Source of the DNA: Chinchilla lanigera
Lineage: Eukaryota > Chordata > Mammalia > Rodentia > Chinchillidae
Direction: 5' to 3'
NCBI RefSeq assembly: GCF_000276665.1
Contig: NW_004955425.1
Location: 26,881,324-26,945,323 of the forward strand
DNA: 64,000 nt
Position 1 is the stretch's first letter; every line of letters begins with the position of its first letter. Below, piece after piece: positions 23,561-35,981 of the stretch. The position numbers and the translations under genes were made by a program. The notes beneath the pieces are model-generated. The model did no database searches. It had not been told where the DNA came from and worked only from the letters and a program-made list of their open reading frames with translations.

Positions 23561-24597
23561 TCTAGAACTAGAAGTCTATTCATGTCCACATTATATTAAG
23601 TTGCATGGGATTTTTTTTCTCCAAAATATATCTATGTCTCCTAAGAGGAGAAAAAGGAAAGGTTGATTTTTTTTAGGGTGACATAACTATTATCTAGTAG
23701 GCACAGATTTCTAAAGGAATTGACTCCACAAATGAGAATTTTTAATAGGGGCATATGGATTACATAAAATTTAGGACACTTAAACCTGCCTGGGACACCC
23801 TGGCAAACCCAGGATGACACAGGATGACACCAAGGGACTCCACAGCTGGAGAGAAGCTTCCCAAAAAGGGATGGGGACAGAAGAGAGCCTCTTTCAATGT
23901 GCTGCTCTCAGGACCTATGCCCACAGGCAAAGGGCAGAGCCCGCCTGAGAGCCAGCTGATGTGGCAAGCAGGGGTCTAATTTTCCTCACGCTCCAGCAGA
24001 AACATCCCGAGATGAATTAATACTCGACTAAGCAGTCACCAGCCAGTTGCCCAGCGTGGGGCTTATAATGCCCTCTCCACCTCTGTGACCCCAGGACAGT
24101 CTGTCTGAGAGGTAAGGAAGGAGGTCTCCATGCCTTAGCCTCCTGAATGGGCTTGGGGACAAGGGACTTCCTCTTGCGCTTAAGGGGAGAACTGGTTTTG
24201 GTTTTGTTCTTTTTTCTTTTCCTTTATTTAGAAAAGCATCAAATAAACTTAACTGAGCCTCGTTGAAAATTATAGTCATTTTTAGACTAGAGATGTGAAA
24301 ACTGATGATTTTAAAGTAAGAATTTGTTTTCTTAAGAAACCTTCCTTCTTTCTCTCAAATCGTACCTACCTGGAGTGGTATTACGGAGAACATAAGAAGA
24401 AAGTGCCCTCAAAAAGCTATAGGAATAAATTACCAGACAATAATTACATTCATCTTTTCTCTGACACTTTGAAAGGATGTCACACTTTCTAAGGTGGGAC
24501 GTGGGCCAAGTGTGTCTTCATACTATATAAAAAAGGCTGACTAGCAAAGCAAGGCTCTTGAAGGAGAAAACTTGGGCTTATTAAGATGTGGTAATTC
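23561..24597. other. Unique intronic sequence
   Basis: There is a short duplication of accc-aggatgacac near 23808-23830. No repeat family or exon was recognised. Confidence 0.4.
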
Positions 24598-24874
24598 TAT
24601 GAGTACTGAGTAATGCAGTATTACTCAGCTATTAAAAAAGATAAACTTGAGGCTTTTATAGGTAAATGGATGCAAGTAGAGACCATACTCATAAGAGAAA
24701 TAAATCGGACCCACATGTGTAAACATCGTATTGTCTCCCTAGTGTAAGAACCTGAAAGAGTAAATAAAACCAAAAACATACAATAGGTATTATGAAAGAG
24801 AAAGAAACTGCTCAAAAGGAAAGAACACCCGGGATGAGGGAAAGGAGAAAAAGAAAGAAAGGAAGAAGAAAGGG

Positions 24875-24891
24875 AATATATATATATATAC

Positions 24892-24923
<32 letters not shown>
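24875..24923. repeat. (TA)n(GA)n microsatellite inside L1 3' UTR
   Basis: TA repeats with a CACA interruption are followed by GA repeats. Confidence 0.88.
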
Positions 24924-24998
24924 CACTAAGATAACTATACTGCTGAAGTCTAATCATTTATTGAAAGGAATAGTTAATACCTAATTTCTTTGCTTTTT

Positions 24999-25282
24999 GA
25001 CCAATTTTGCATGCCTAAATCTAGTAATCTGAACAACTAATTTGAAGACAACAATATGCAATTGGTGAATTCCTACCAACTTGTCTAATGAAACTCTGTA
25101 GCAATTCTAATGTCTTATTTCTTATTCTCTTTAATGGTTTGATAAATTTTGCATTCTTACATCTGGTAATCTGGGCAACTTAGTTGAAGATAACAATATG
25201 TAATATAACAACCACTGTTAATTCCTATCATTTTATTCTGAAACCCGATATCATTTTTATTGTTTTTGCCTTGTTTTGTTTT
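24999..25282 (+). repeat. Tandem duplication, period about 142
   Basis: The segment attttgcatgcctaaatcta (from about 25003) recurs diverged as attttgcattcttacatctg (from about 25145). Both are followed by ggtaatctg-like, gaagataacaatatg-like and aattcctacca-like blocks. Identity is moderate. Confidence 0.65.
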
Positions 25283-25465
25283 TGCTTATGTTGTTGGTAC
25301 TTTGCTATTATTCTTTTTTTATTATTCTCTTTAAAATTAAAAAAAATTGTTATTTTTAAGGTCTTAAGGTTTTTTAAGCCCATCTACATTTTTAAAAGGC
25401 AGTATCCTAATTTATTAAGCCAAATCACCAAAGCATGGCTATTTTAAAACTGTATTAACCTTGAA

Positions 25466-25594
25466 CAGCATGGTGGTGTGTGTTTGTAAACCCAGCACTT
25501 GGAGGATCAAGGCCCCTGTGCTACATAGTGAGTTTGAGGTCAACCTGAACTACACAGTGAAACCCTGTCTCTAAAATCCAAATAAATAAATAAC
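25466..25594 (+). mobile_element. B1-type SINE
   Basis: Contains catggtggtgtgtgtttgta, gtgctacatagtgagtttga, gaaaccctgtctctaaaa and an (AAAT)n tail. Confidence 0.87.
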
Positions 25595-25627
25595 AGTATT
25601 AGCCTTCTTAATATATCTGAATGTGCG

Positions 25628-25658
<31 letters not shown>
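25628..25658. repeat. (CA)n microsatellite
   Basis: CA repeat preceded by GCGCACG. Confidence 0.93.
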
Positions 25659-28640
25659 CTTTTTCATCTTCATTGTCTCTGAAATTCTGAATTGATAAGG
25701 CGCTATCACAAAATAGACAGTCTACCTGCCTACTTCTGAACAGGATTTTCTGGAGCTCAAACTAGCATCAGGAATAGGACTTGTAAGTTTAAATCAGTAG
25801 TAACCAAACGTCCAGCAAGAAATAAATAAATAGGAGCCAGAAAACTTCCACCCATTATTTTTATGTCCTGCTCCAGACAGAGTGAGCCTTTCTGGATGAG
25901 GCATTGTGGGCTTGAAGCACATGCAGGGAAGTGAGAGAAAGTGGGCCATGTGGAAACTCACTTGACCGCTGGTCAGGAGACGTGAACCACTTCGCTCCAT
26001 TCTGTTCACCCACACCACCAGCGTTCAGTCCTGGGTACCCATGAAACACTGTGGAACTGTGGCTCTACCACTGGTAATCTCTCTGAGACTTAAGAGGGGA
26101 AAATCACACAGCACACTGAATAAGTCGTGTGAATTGGTAAAAGATTTATAAAATAGCCAGTGTACAGTTATACCCTATGGTTCATTGTGGGTGTGCAAAA
26201 CTATAATCTCTTTCGCTCTCTCCCTTTCTTCTGAAAAGCTATTTCCATATATTCAAAATGAACTCTTTTGCTTGGTCTACTAACCAGTTTGGCATAGAAA
26301 AAAGCTTTTCTACTTTGAGGCCACATGTGTCTGATACATGTGTGTGCTACTGTTTCACGGTTTTTCAATCAGTGGTGAACTGCAGCAAAAACCCTAACTG
26401 ACAAGCTCCCAGATATAAGCATTAGACACTGACTGTGCGCTTCAGCCCACAGAGAACTTCCAGGTCAGCACAGGGAGCTCCACAAAGCTTTCGGGTCAGC
26501 ACAGCATGGAGCTCTAAGAGGACAGCAGCTAAGGCCTTATCTGAAGGGCACTTCTGACAGAGGAGCCACAGACACGTGGCAGCAGGATTCCTACAAAGTT
26601 CCCAGCCAAAGACCACAGGACCAACACCTATTAGCTGCATAGAAAAAAAACAAAAGACGCCACTAATCAAAACAATAATAACAAAACCTTTAAGTAGGGC
26701 AATTCTAAATTAACAGCAACTAGTCTGGCAAGTCAAATTCAGACTCATGTCAAACAAAGGCCCTAGTAGTGTTCAAAGCAGAGGTGGTTTCCGGGAGGGA
26801 AATACAGCTAAAGGGACGAACAGACCAAACCACAGGCACTGAGGACAATCTGGGTTTTCCTCAGCACCTTCAGGATCTGAGTTATGCTTTTCCTTAACTT
26901 CTCAAGGTTCTCCTGACTTTCCAGTCTCCACAGGAGGGCTCAGGTAGGGGTGACAAAGACAGACAATAAAGTGAGATGCATCTTGGGTCAACAAGTGGAC
27001 CACCAAACCTGACCACAGAAGTTCCCATCACACAGCCTCCATGGACACAGGCAAGTGGATAAAATAAAAATGAGTTGTTACAAAATAAGCAGCTCCTACT
27101 CCAGTGCCCCCGTCCTTCCTCAGCCACCATGGAGAACAGTCTCAGTAGCTTCCTTGGCCCATCAAGGCCAAAAGGAAAAAGAAAAAAGTGGAGGGAGAAG
27201 AAGGAGAGAAGCCCAGATTCAAGAGTTCCTACTGCCAGAGTCACAAAATAAAGACCTGAGAATTAAATCAATACAAGTTCTAATTTCTGTTTAAAACTAA
27301 TGATTAATGGAACAGGTGTGAACCTCTGCTGCTATGAAGACATCTAAGCATCAGCACATGTCATATAACACTGCTGTTTGGAACAGGTGTGGGTCTTTGG
27401 AGTTCCCCAAAGGCCCTTCAGATGCCAATGTGGTCAGCAAAATGATATAGCTTATGTCCCTTCAATTATGTCATAGCTAGCACTTTGGCTTTTTTGTGGT
27501 CTTTTTTCTTTTTTGGTTTGTCATTTGGTATCAACTTGGAGGTACACATATTCATATGCCACTTGTTCAAAACAGATGGTCAGTAGGAAGGATAACAATC
27601 AAGGTTGGAAGAGTTGGGTCCAGGGCCCCAGTCCAACCTGTGGGCTTCCTTCACACCTTTCTCAAGTCCCAGAGGAGGACATCAAACTCCAAACTCCCCT
27701 GGGCACGCTGTGCCAACTTGTGAGGCTGTACCATCCCATCCAATGTCCCCTTTCTCCTTGTGCACATTCCCTGTCTCCTTGTCTATGCTACTGCACCCTG
27801 GCTGATAGATAGTTCTCCTCCGACTCCCTGATCAAAGCCATCACTGAGTTCTCAGGAGCCAGATGCAGTCTTCCCAACCCCTCTGTCTGCTCATTTTGAT
27901 GCCTACTCCCTTCCTGAAATTCTCCTCTTCCCTGACTTCCAACATACCACTTTGTCTCCTTCCTTCCTCTATTTTAACTGTCCCTTAGCTTGCCAAGCAC
28001 CTGTCATTCATTCATTCAAAAGGAAAGACATGCTGCTTCTAGGGGCTTATGTCTATTCATGGAGCCGCTTACTCTTCTTTTCTATAAAATACAATAATTA
28101 TTGAATGAGCTCTAAAATCCAAAGCAACGTAAATGAAATAGCATATCTATATTATTTGAAATCTTCAGAGGTAAGATTTCTCAAGGCTACTGCCATATTC
28201 AAAGCACCTTAATCTATATTAACTCATTTGTACTGTACAACAAATAATTTTATTTTAACCACTTACCTATTAGGCAACAGAAGGTGTGCCGGGCAGCTTG
28301 ATAACGAGGTTTTGTGCCTGCTCACTCTTCAGCCTGCACTTTCCCTGCTGCTTGGTGCCTTGTGGTTTTCCTCTAGTGATGCTGAGCCACTAGTCACATC
28401 CAGTCAGGAATCTAATCTGCAGGTAACCTCTGTTCCTATCTGAGAGTACACCCTGCCTCCCTTGATAATGAGGTTTCCATCGTAGGGGCAAAACTGAGGG
28501 CTCTGTCTCTAAGAACACATGCTTACATGGAAAGGCAGGCATTCGCCTTGGAAATGTTAACACTGTAGCACACAGGTTCCTAAAATCAGCGTGATGCACG
28601 TATTTCTAAACTTGCACAGAAGGAGCCTGTTTTTCAGTTT
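25659..28640. other. Unique intronic sequence (about 3 kb)
   Basis: No repeat family or exon was clearly recognised. There is a C/T-rich stretch at 27700-27990. Confidence 0.35.
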
Positions 28641-29400
28641 TTAACACTTTCTATAGTAAGTTTGAAAAGCAGTGATCTGCAGCTTGTTTTTCTTTCTCTC
28701 TACCTGGGATAGGATCTTTCCTTTGTCAGCCTGAAGTGTCCACCTGCCATAGGTAGGGGTCTTAGGGCTGGGAGTGAGGTGAAGGGGCGTTTCAGCACTG
28801 TCAGAGGGATGAGAAGAGAGAAGGGTCAGCTTCTGACATCTGAAATGTGTTTTTATAGCAAGACAATGAGCTGGACAGGCAGACTCTCTCAAGAACAGCC
28901 TGGGCACTGCCTCAGGGCAAGAGGAGACTGCAGGGAGCAAAGCCGGGTTCCATCCCTTCTGGAGCCAGGTAAGAGGCAGGAGGGAAAGCGCCTTAGTCCC
29001 GAGCGCCATTCTCTGAGGTCTGCCACAGAGGCAGAATGTTGTCGGGTGATTGCAGGCACCCAGGCGTGGGCAGCACTTGGCCACTGTGACTGGGGAGGCT
29101 GCTCCTGCATCAGCCCCGGGGCGATCGGAGCACAGGAAATTCAGCGATGCAACGAGGCCCAGCGGAGGGAAGGACAGCGTCCAGTTCCGCCCTGACAGTT
29201 TCCACTCTACTGTGGTACAGAAGCGAACAGAAAGCCCTGTGCTCCCCTGAGGAATGGCGATGTGGTTTGGTACGAGGCAGCAGTCCCCACCTGCTGAGAG
29301 GAAGGATGCTCGCCAGACTGTGTTCAGCATCATGACCAGGCCCTGATACACAGGAAAGAGGCTCAGACGGACGCAAGCCACCACATAGGACGGAGCGGCC
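28641..29400. other. GC/CpG-richer stretch with the longest open frame
   Basis: A 247-codon frame on the minus strand (28641-29384) is the longest uninterrupted frame in the window outside the N gap. It does not resemble any family I know and has no clear domain. Locally raised GC content makes long chance frames more likely. CpGs cluster at 28980-29180. It could be a regulatory patch. I do not call a gene. Confidence 0.4.
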
Positions 29401-29882
29401 CACGAGGACTGACGTGAAGCAGGTAGTCTCCGACCTCCACCCCTCCCCCATACTGTCCATACACACAGAAACCCTCCCAGAAAGGAATACAGGAGAAAGT
29501 CAAATATTGGACAGAATGGGTATTTTATCTAAATAAATGAGTATGCAAAGCCTAGAGGAATAGTTTAGATCACAGCATGAGGCTACATAGATTAGAGTGG
29601 ACTCGTGTGGTAGTTTCGCCTGCCCCATGGACTACAGTTCTTCCTACCTGAGGGTTACCAGAGAGGACCCATAATCCTGCTACCTAGTATACAGCAAACT
29701 CCTTGTCATGCATGGTATTTTCAGTCTAACAACATCATCTCCACAGCTGACAACAACAGATCTTTGCTGCTCTGACTGATTCAACAACAAGCTTCCCCCT
29801 GAGACCTTCATGAGCTTATCCCTGCAATTATGGTTCCTCTTTCTTCTACCCTTCCTCCCCAGAAAACCACAAGCGCTCTTCT
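29401..29882. other. Unique intronic sequence
   Basis: Nothing specific was recognised. Confidence 0.4.
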
Positions 29883-29968
29883 GTCTGCATTCCAACACCT
29901 AGGACAATATCTGACATATAGTTGGTACTCAGTGAATTTTTATTGAACAACTGAAAGTCACAATGAAT
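29883..29968 (+). mobile_element. L2 3' end fragment
   Basis: Contains acaatatctgacatatagtt, ggtactcagtgaatttttat and tgaacaactgaaa, the well-known L2 3' terminal motif. Confidence 0.65.
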
Positions 29969-30639
29969 GATGAGCATGCAATAATAAATAAAACCACAGC
30001 CATGCTCTACATTATTATACTGGTAGTATTATTATACCAATAATAGTAATTATGCATATAACTTAAGTTATATCATCAGTCTACTTTTCGCAAATACTGT
30101 GTCAATAAATGGAGAGATTCCCTAGAAAGGACTAGAGGGCGTCATTACAGGAAGGACAATGGGGACATTAGCCACAGTGTGAAGAGGGCAAAGACAGGGT
30201 GAAATAAAGGAGTTTAACAACCCACCCAGCACAAACAATTGAATAAGCAGATCTGTAGGAAGAAAGCCATCCTAAGGAAGGTGGGTAAGAAGAAGGGCAA
30301 AATAGGCTTCAAACTGGCTTTTGAAGGGACCAAACCAAACACTCTAAATAAACTGCTTTGTCGCTGTGGCAACAGGGCTGCATTTACAAAGCTGAGTATC
30401 GCTACAAACTACAGCTATGGAATTACAGAGTCTACCATGTTAATCAGCAAGTCTGACCACTCATTTGGCTGGGTTCTACTCAGAACTTTTCAATTCATTC
30501 TCCATCCTCTGCTTCCATAAATGCTCTAACTTTATCAACTACTCAAATAAAAAATAAGGTATGAACTTTATGCTAGTATGGACATAAGTGGGTCACGCCT
30601 AAAGACACCAATGTTGACACTGACTTGACTTCACTAGTG
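29969..30639. other. Unique sequence
   Basis: AT-rich at 29990-30080 with an 18-base perfect palindrome at 30056-30073. A Lys-rich open frame (30239-30520) is not recognisable. Confidence 0.4.
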
Positions 30640-30736
30640 TTTGTTTGTTTGCTTTCCTTTTCTGGTGCTGGGAATCGTACCTGGGGCCTTTCACATGTTA
30701 GGCAAATGCTCCATGACTGAGCTACATCCCCAGCCC
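30640..30736 (-). mobile_element. ID SINE
   Basis: Plus-strand sequence tggtgctgggaatcgtacct, ggggcctttcacatgttagg and actgagctacatccccagcc is the reverse complement of a tRNA-Ala-derived ID element of the more classical type, with a T-rich run at its left (A tail). Confidence 0.88.
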
Positions 30737-31667
30737 GAATGTTGTCCTTTCTATTATGAGAAACAAGCAGAAAGTTTGAGCACAGGAATCGTAGGGCATC
30801 TTTTAACCATGGGACTTACACCCTAAATGTGAATTTTATATAATTCCTACGAGTTACAAACTTTTCCTTACTATTTAGTTTCGTTAAGTATTTCTAAGAC
30901 AAATTCATTTAGTGAAAACAAATACTTTATCCAAAACCCCAGCAGTGCTTCAAATGACCTTCATCTGAGAACACTGATGGGACTATGGTGAAATCGTACA
31001 CTTCGAAAAAGTCTAACAATTGTCCTTGAGAACCTGCTATTGCCCGGAGGTGGCAGGCAGGACAGGAGAGGTGTTTCCATAACAAAGCCTACAGAAATAA
31101 ACACAGGCCAGAACCCAGGTGTCTGCTCTCTCACCCAAGGATGCCCTAGTGCCACAGTTTGGCAAACACAGGTTGGACAGGCCACTGCTCCCAGTAGGAC
31201 AACTGGGAGTCACAGCAGCACTGAGCATTATCTTCACCCAGATTTGCTTAAGTCAAAACAACACTAGTGAAGTCCAGACTGCTAAGGGTTAGAGCACAGC
31301 GGCACACTCTTGCTGCAAATAAAAAATACGCATTGAAAAAGAACGCAGTGTCTCAAGTCAGACCCTGGCTTTATAGCACCATCGGCTCTCCGGACCCTCA
31401 GGTCCTGCATCTAGGAATTCAACTGACTACAGGTGGAAAAATTCAGGGGGAAAAGCTGACTGTGTGCTGAACACACGGAGGCCTCCTTCCTTAGTCATTA
31501 TTTCTGAAGCAATACAACAGAATGACAATTATTTACATGACATTTACATTGTATTACATATTAAAAGTAATGTAGAGTTGATTTAAAATGCACAGAAGGA
31601 TGTGCAGGCATGTGAGAGGGCGGTGCCACAGATGGCAACAAGAAGTCACCAACAATCAAGAAATATG
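30737..31667. other. Unique intronic sequence
   Basis: No repeat or exon was recognised. Confidence 0.4.
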
Positions 31668-31827
31668 GCCGGGCATGGTGCCGCACACCTGTAATCCCAG
31701 CACTCGGGAGGCTGAGGCAGGAGGATTGTTGCGAGTTTGAGACCAGCCTGGGCTATAAAGTAAGCTCAAGGCCAGAGAGAATTGCATAGCAAGACCCTGC
31801 CTCAAAAAGACAAAAAAAAAAAAAAAA
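31668..31827 (+). mobile_element. B1-type SINE, nearly full length
   Basis: Starts gccgggcatggtgccgcaca, continues cctgtaatcccagcactcgg and gagaccagcctgggctataa, with an A tail. It retains CpGs, suggesting a relatively young copy. Confidence 0.93.
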
Positions 31828-32596
31828 GGAAAAGTTAAGAGTTCACGGATGCCCTGTGAGAGAGTGGTGGGCAAATCCAAGAAAGAACCATGCTGTCGGC
31901 GTGAAAGGCTGGGAGTTTTACATTTGACTTCAACGTAAGGAGGGGCTCAGGCAACATCATCCCAGGAACATGTTCATCAGGCCGCAGGGGTTCTGAGGGT
32001 AGCTCTGATGGTTTCATCAGGTCATGGTGGTCCATCCATCTCAGTTTTAAAGATAGACAAGTGCTGTCTAAAAACCAAGTAAGGTTTTGTTTGCCAGGGT
32101 CCAGGGCTCTTGACATTGCTTGAAGCAGAGCTTCTGAATAAAATTAATGAATACATAATAATTAATTAATGTTAGTGATCAAGGGGACCAGAATAAAATA
32201 CTCAGGATGGATAGGGACTTTTGGCAGTACAGTGGGATGTGGGAAACAGCACTCTTTAAGACATGACGAGAGGCTGGACTGCAGTGATGTATGCACAGCT
32301 TCCAGGGTGGAAAGTTAACCTTCTACTATAGACTCATCACCCAGCTGCAATGTGGCCTTTAACAAGAACGGTAAAATAACCATAAATCCTCACAGCTTAT
32401 ACCGAGCTCTACAACATTTCATACAAGGGACAGGAGCATCTGCAGGTTTGATGCTCAGGGCAGGGAAGGGGCTGAAACCCCCCGTTTGTATCAGGACAAC
32501 CGTATTCACACCAACAGGAGCACTAGGTAGACTTGCCAAGTCAAACACAGAAACAATGGTTCTCAGTGCATACATTTAAGAAACAAATTAATGGTC
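31828..32596. other. Unique intronic sequence
   Basis: No repeat or exon was recognised. Confidence 0.4.
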
Positions 32597-32711
32597 AGGA
32601 CCATTTAGGAAATAAATGAATGTTTAGGATTAATTCAGGAGATAAATGAATGAATGGTTAGTTTTAATTCAGGAAGTAAATGAATGGTTAAGATTAATTT
32701 AGGAAATAAAG
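32597..32711. repeat. Minisatellite, about 4 units of 29-33 bases
   Basis: Diverged units each contain taattcagga or a close variant, then aataaatgaatg. Unit starts are near 32598, 32627, 32660 and 32690. Confidence 0.8.
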
Positions 32712-34527
32712 GTGGCTGGTACATTATAGCTCATCAGTTAAAGAAAAAAAATCTGTTTCCCTTGGTTAGGTTGTAACTTCTTAAGGACAAGTGAATGAAT
32801 TCAGATCAGCCTTCATTTCAAAATAAGCCTGTAGTTTAAATAAGAAAAGATTAGCTGGCATCCTCGAGCTTTATTTCAGCACCTACTGAACCACAGCAGC
32901 TGATGACGCTGCAGGAACTGCTGGCAGTTCACCTCTCAGGTGCAGGGTAAGTAAGATGCCTTTGCAATGCTCACATATTTTTCTGAAATGGACTCCCAGG
33001 AAGGACACCTAAATAGTTGCTGTGGAAACTCACAGCCTAACACTGAAGAAATGCTTGCTAAGATCTCCCTAAACAGCTCCCTGTGCAGGAAAACATCTTA
33101 TTGTAATAGTATTCGGAACGTGCTACCCGACACATAATGGTGTTTTGCATGCGGAATGACCTATGACTGATATATGCAGGAAATGATAGCTTTAAGAAAT
33201 CATTAAATAACAATAATAATAACGTAACCATCACCAAAAGGAACCTTGTTCATGTGGCAGGCATTTGCCTTTGGGAATGTTTGTTTCTGTTTCGTTTCTT
33301 TTTTATCTGAATGCCATCCAAACCTCCTTGCCATTTTGAGGGAATCACCAACTGTGTGCATCTTAGGGGCAGGAGAGACCCTCCCTAATCACACGGAAGT
33401 GGGCACTTCCTCTCCTGGTTCCCAGCATAGAGCGTAGGCCCAGCTCCTTGTGTCCCCTCCCAGGCCTTGAATTAAAGTGAGTGACACAAGACCTAGAGAC
33501 CTTAGGGGTCATTCACAAGAGTGGCACCGGTACAGAGGGTCAGCAGCACTCTTCAGCAGTGGCAACAGTGCTGGAGCCAGATCCATCTGGGACGGGGACA
33601 CTACCAAGTGGCCCCCAAGGTCAGGCCTCCTGTCATCCCTCTGTTCCCACCCTGAGCCTCCAGCCGTCCATTTATATACTTTGTTTTCTAAGGCAGACTT
33701 CTATTGCAAGAGGCAAATGGTTTCACCTGAGTGGTAAGCATGAACAAATCTCATCAATGAGCATTCACTTTGAATGAAGAATGACAGCAGATTTCATAGA
33801 CTGCAGCAATCATAGACTGAGATTTCCCTTCATTTCTTTTCTATATAAGCTATATATTGTGGGGTCTTGATGAACTTGCACTTTCTCAAAACTAACATGT
33901 TAAGAAGAACAACATTCAATTCAAATCTCTACCGTATGAAATTAATCTCTTTGATGGAGATCTAAACAGAGTTTACCTTTGGGAAGAGGGATGGTGGAGA
34001 TGGACTCGAGGAACCTGAAAGATGCTGGAAGAATTAATTTTATGTCTTGATCTGGGTAATGGTGACTCCATATATAGACATGAAATCACACACATAGAGA
34101 TGTACGGACATAAGGCCCACTGTTCTGTTGATACAGATATCATCACAGTGATGATAGAGCAAACTGACACTATCACTCACTTTCATTTATACTTTCTGTC
34201 TCCCTTGACCTTGGGCTTTCCTGGGCATTCTGTTTTGAAGACAGGAAAGTTCCCAGTGGACACATTCCAACACCCAGTGTCACTGCTCAGTCACCGTTGG
34301 GGTTGGACACTGGTCCACTCTGGAGTCACTTTCCTTTACACCTTCAGCTTTTTGACCAAAATCCTCAGGTGGGAGGGGTCCCAATAGAGCAGGCACAGTG
34401 CTGTGCCCCCACCTCACTGTACCTTAAGCCCCAAACCTAGAAACTGGGTTATCTGGTCTTAACTATACATTTCCTTTTCTTACAGGGTGACCTTGATCAC
34501 CTCCCTATTTGGTCCCAGAGATGACGA
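32712..34527. other. Unique intronic sequence
   Basis: No repeat or exon was clearly recognised. Confidence 0.4.
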
Positions 34528-34690
34528 TAACAATAACTACGTGTCAGTCACTGATCCATGCACTTTATGTGGCCAACAACTGTTACTGTCCTCACTCCCT
34601 GCTAGAGGAACCTGAAGTACATGGAAGCTGAGTAAATTCCCTACATTACAGCTGATATGGAATCCTGGACCAGCTTGATCTCGGTCTCCC
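34528..34690 (+). mobile_element. MIR SINE, diverged
   Basis: Contains aataactacgtgtcagtcac, catgcactttatgtggccaa and gaagctgagtaaattcccta in the MIR order. Confidence 0.6.
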
Positions 34691-35852
34691 ATCTCATCCT
34701 TGCTGCTTAGAACTAAAATCCAAGAGGCACGCAGCCTCTTTCTTCTCCTCATTTTTCCTGAAGATGAACTAATGAACTCATGATTTCTTTACTTAAAGAT
34801 GTCCATTTGCCATTTTATACTTTTGTTCCTCCTCCCTTTCCCTCCCTGCCTCCAGTAAGGCATAAGTAATGCCGAGTAAAAGCGGAGGCACACTTCAGTA
34901 TCCGTTGCCTTCCTTCAAGATGAGAATGAAAATATGTAACTTGCCATGCAAAATGCCACGGGCATCTCCAAGTTACAGAAATCTCTCTTACAACAACACG
35001 ATTCAGAGTGGTCAATCCTTGGCTGACACTTCCGCCTCACTGCAAAACTTACAATCACATTTTTCTCTCTCCAGACTTCCAAATGGTTATGTTCACGGAT
35101 GTGTCAGGACTACATCTCTAGTAACTCTACCAGAAGGTTCTATTTGTTCAGAACTAAAGTCAGCAGACCTGGAGAGACCATCATCATTCCGTGATCTTCC
35201 TTACCTTATCATTCTCTGTCCTCAATCAACAACCACTCACCTGTCCCAGGAGGAAAAGTAAGTTGTGCCAGCAAGAAAACCATGTCATCTGGGATTTACC
35301 TCTGAGCCCTGAATCTTCGATATCATGCCAATAACCAGAGGAAGGAAGCGGGAGGGCAGAAAATCAATGAAAACAAAGAATGTTTTAAAAAAAATTATGT
35401 AGAAAGCAAGACAGCCACCAAGAGGTCCCAGGAGAGGGACCGGGTGCATCTGAGTACAATAATACTTTGGCTGTAGAACAGCTCCAAGCTTGAACTTCCC
35501 GCTACACAAACAGCAAAGTTCAAAAAAAATCTGCTCAGTGTTTGCAGCTTTGCTCATAGTCAAATTACAAATCCAACTTGAGAAAACCTGTGCAATCAAG
35601 AGTGAGCACTAGGGTGGATTTTGTAGTGCTGGGCTGGAACATATCAGTCATACCAGCCAGTAGAGGTTTACTTCTCAGCTCTGTTTTCCAGAGCTATTCC
35701 TACCTTTTCACTCTAGAAGGAATTAGAATTCTGTTCTTTGTTTTTGTGCGTTTGTATTTGTTTGATGGGTGTAGAATTAATGAATGTCTTTGGTTAATGG
35801 AGTCATTCTTCAGACACAATAAAAAATTGTATATGTTAAAAACAACTTTATA
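34691..35852. other. Unique sequence with an exon-like segment
   Basis: On the plus strand, 35075-35257 is preceded by ttttctctctccag and followed by gtaagt. It is open in one frame and its length is a multiple of three. The translated residues are not recognisable and the strand is opposite to the gene, so I list it only as unassigned sequence. Confidence 0.35.
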
Positions 35853-35981
35853 AGGCCAGCTGTGGAACATGCCTATAGTCCTAACAACTAGAGAGGATGA
35901 GGCAGGAGGATCATTGAGGCCAGAGTTTGATACGGGCCTGCACAACATACTAAGGCCTCCATCTCAAAAACAAAGAAAATG
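35853..35981 (+). mobile_element. B1-type SINE, diverged
   Basis: Contains ggccagctgtggaacatgcc, gatgaggcaggaggatcatt and ctccatctcaaaaacaaaga. It is an older copy. Confidence 0.78.

Larger units (their letters stand above)
24598..25350 (+). mobile_element. Lineage L1 3' end, copy 1 (with internal tandem duplication)
   Basis: It begins in the ORF2 end (attactcagctattaaaaaa, gataaacttgaggcttttat), continues through a purine-rich 3' UTR and a TA/GA microsatellite (24875-24923). It ends in sequence also present after the second copy at 43928-44765. Positions 24999-25282 hold about 142-base units in tandem, where copy 2 has one. Confidence 0.75.

Noticed and set aside
28641..29384. 247-codon open frame as a protein gene
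   Set aside because: No recognisable domain, no promoter or splice evidence, and locally GC-rich composition that favours chance frames.
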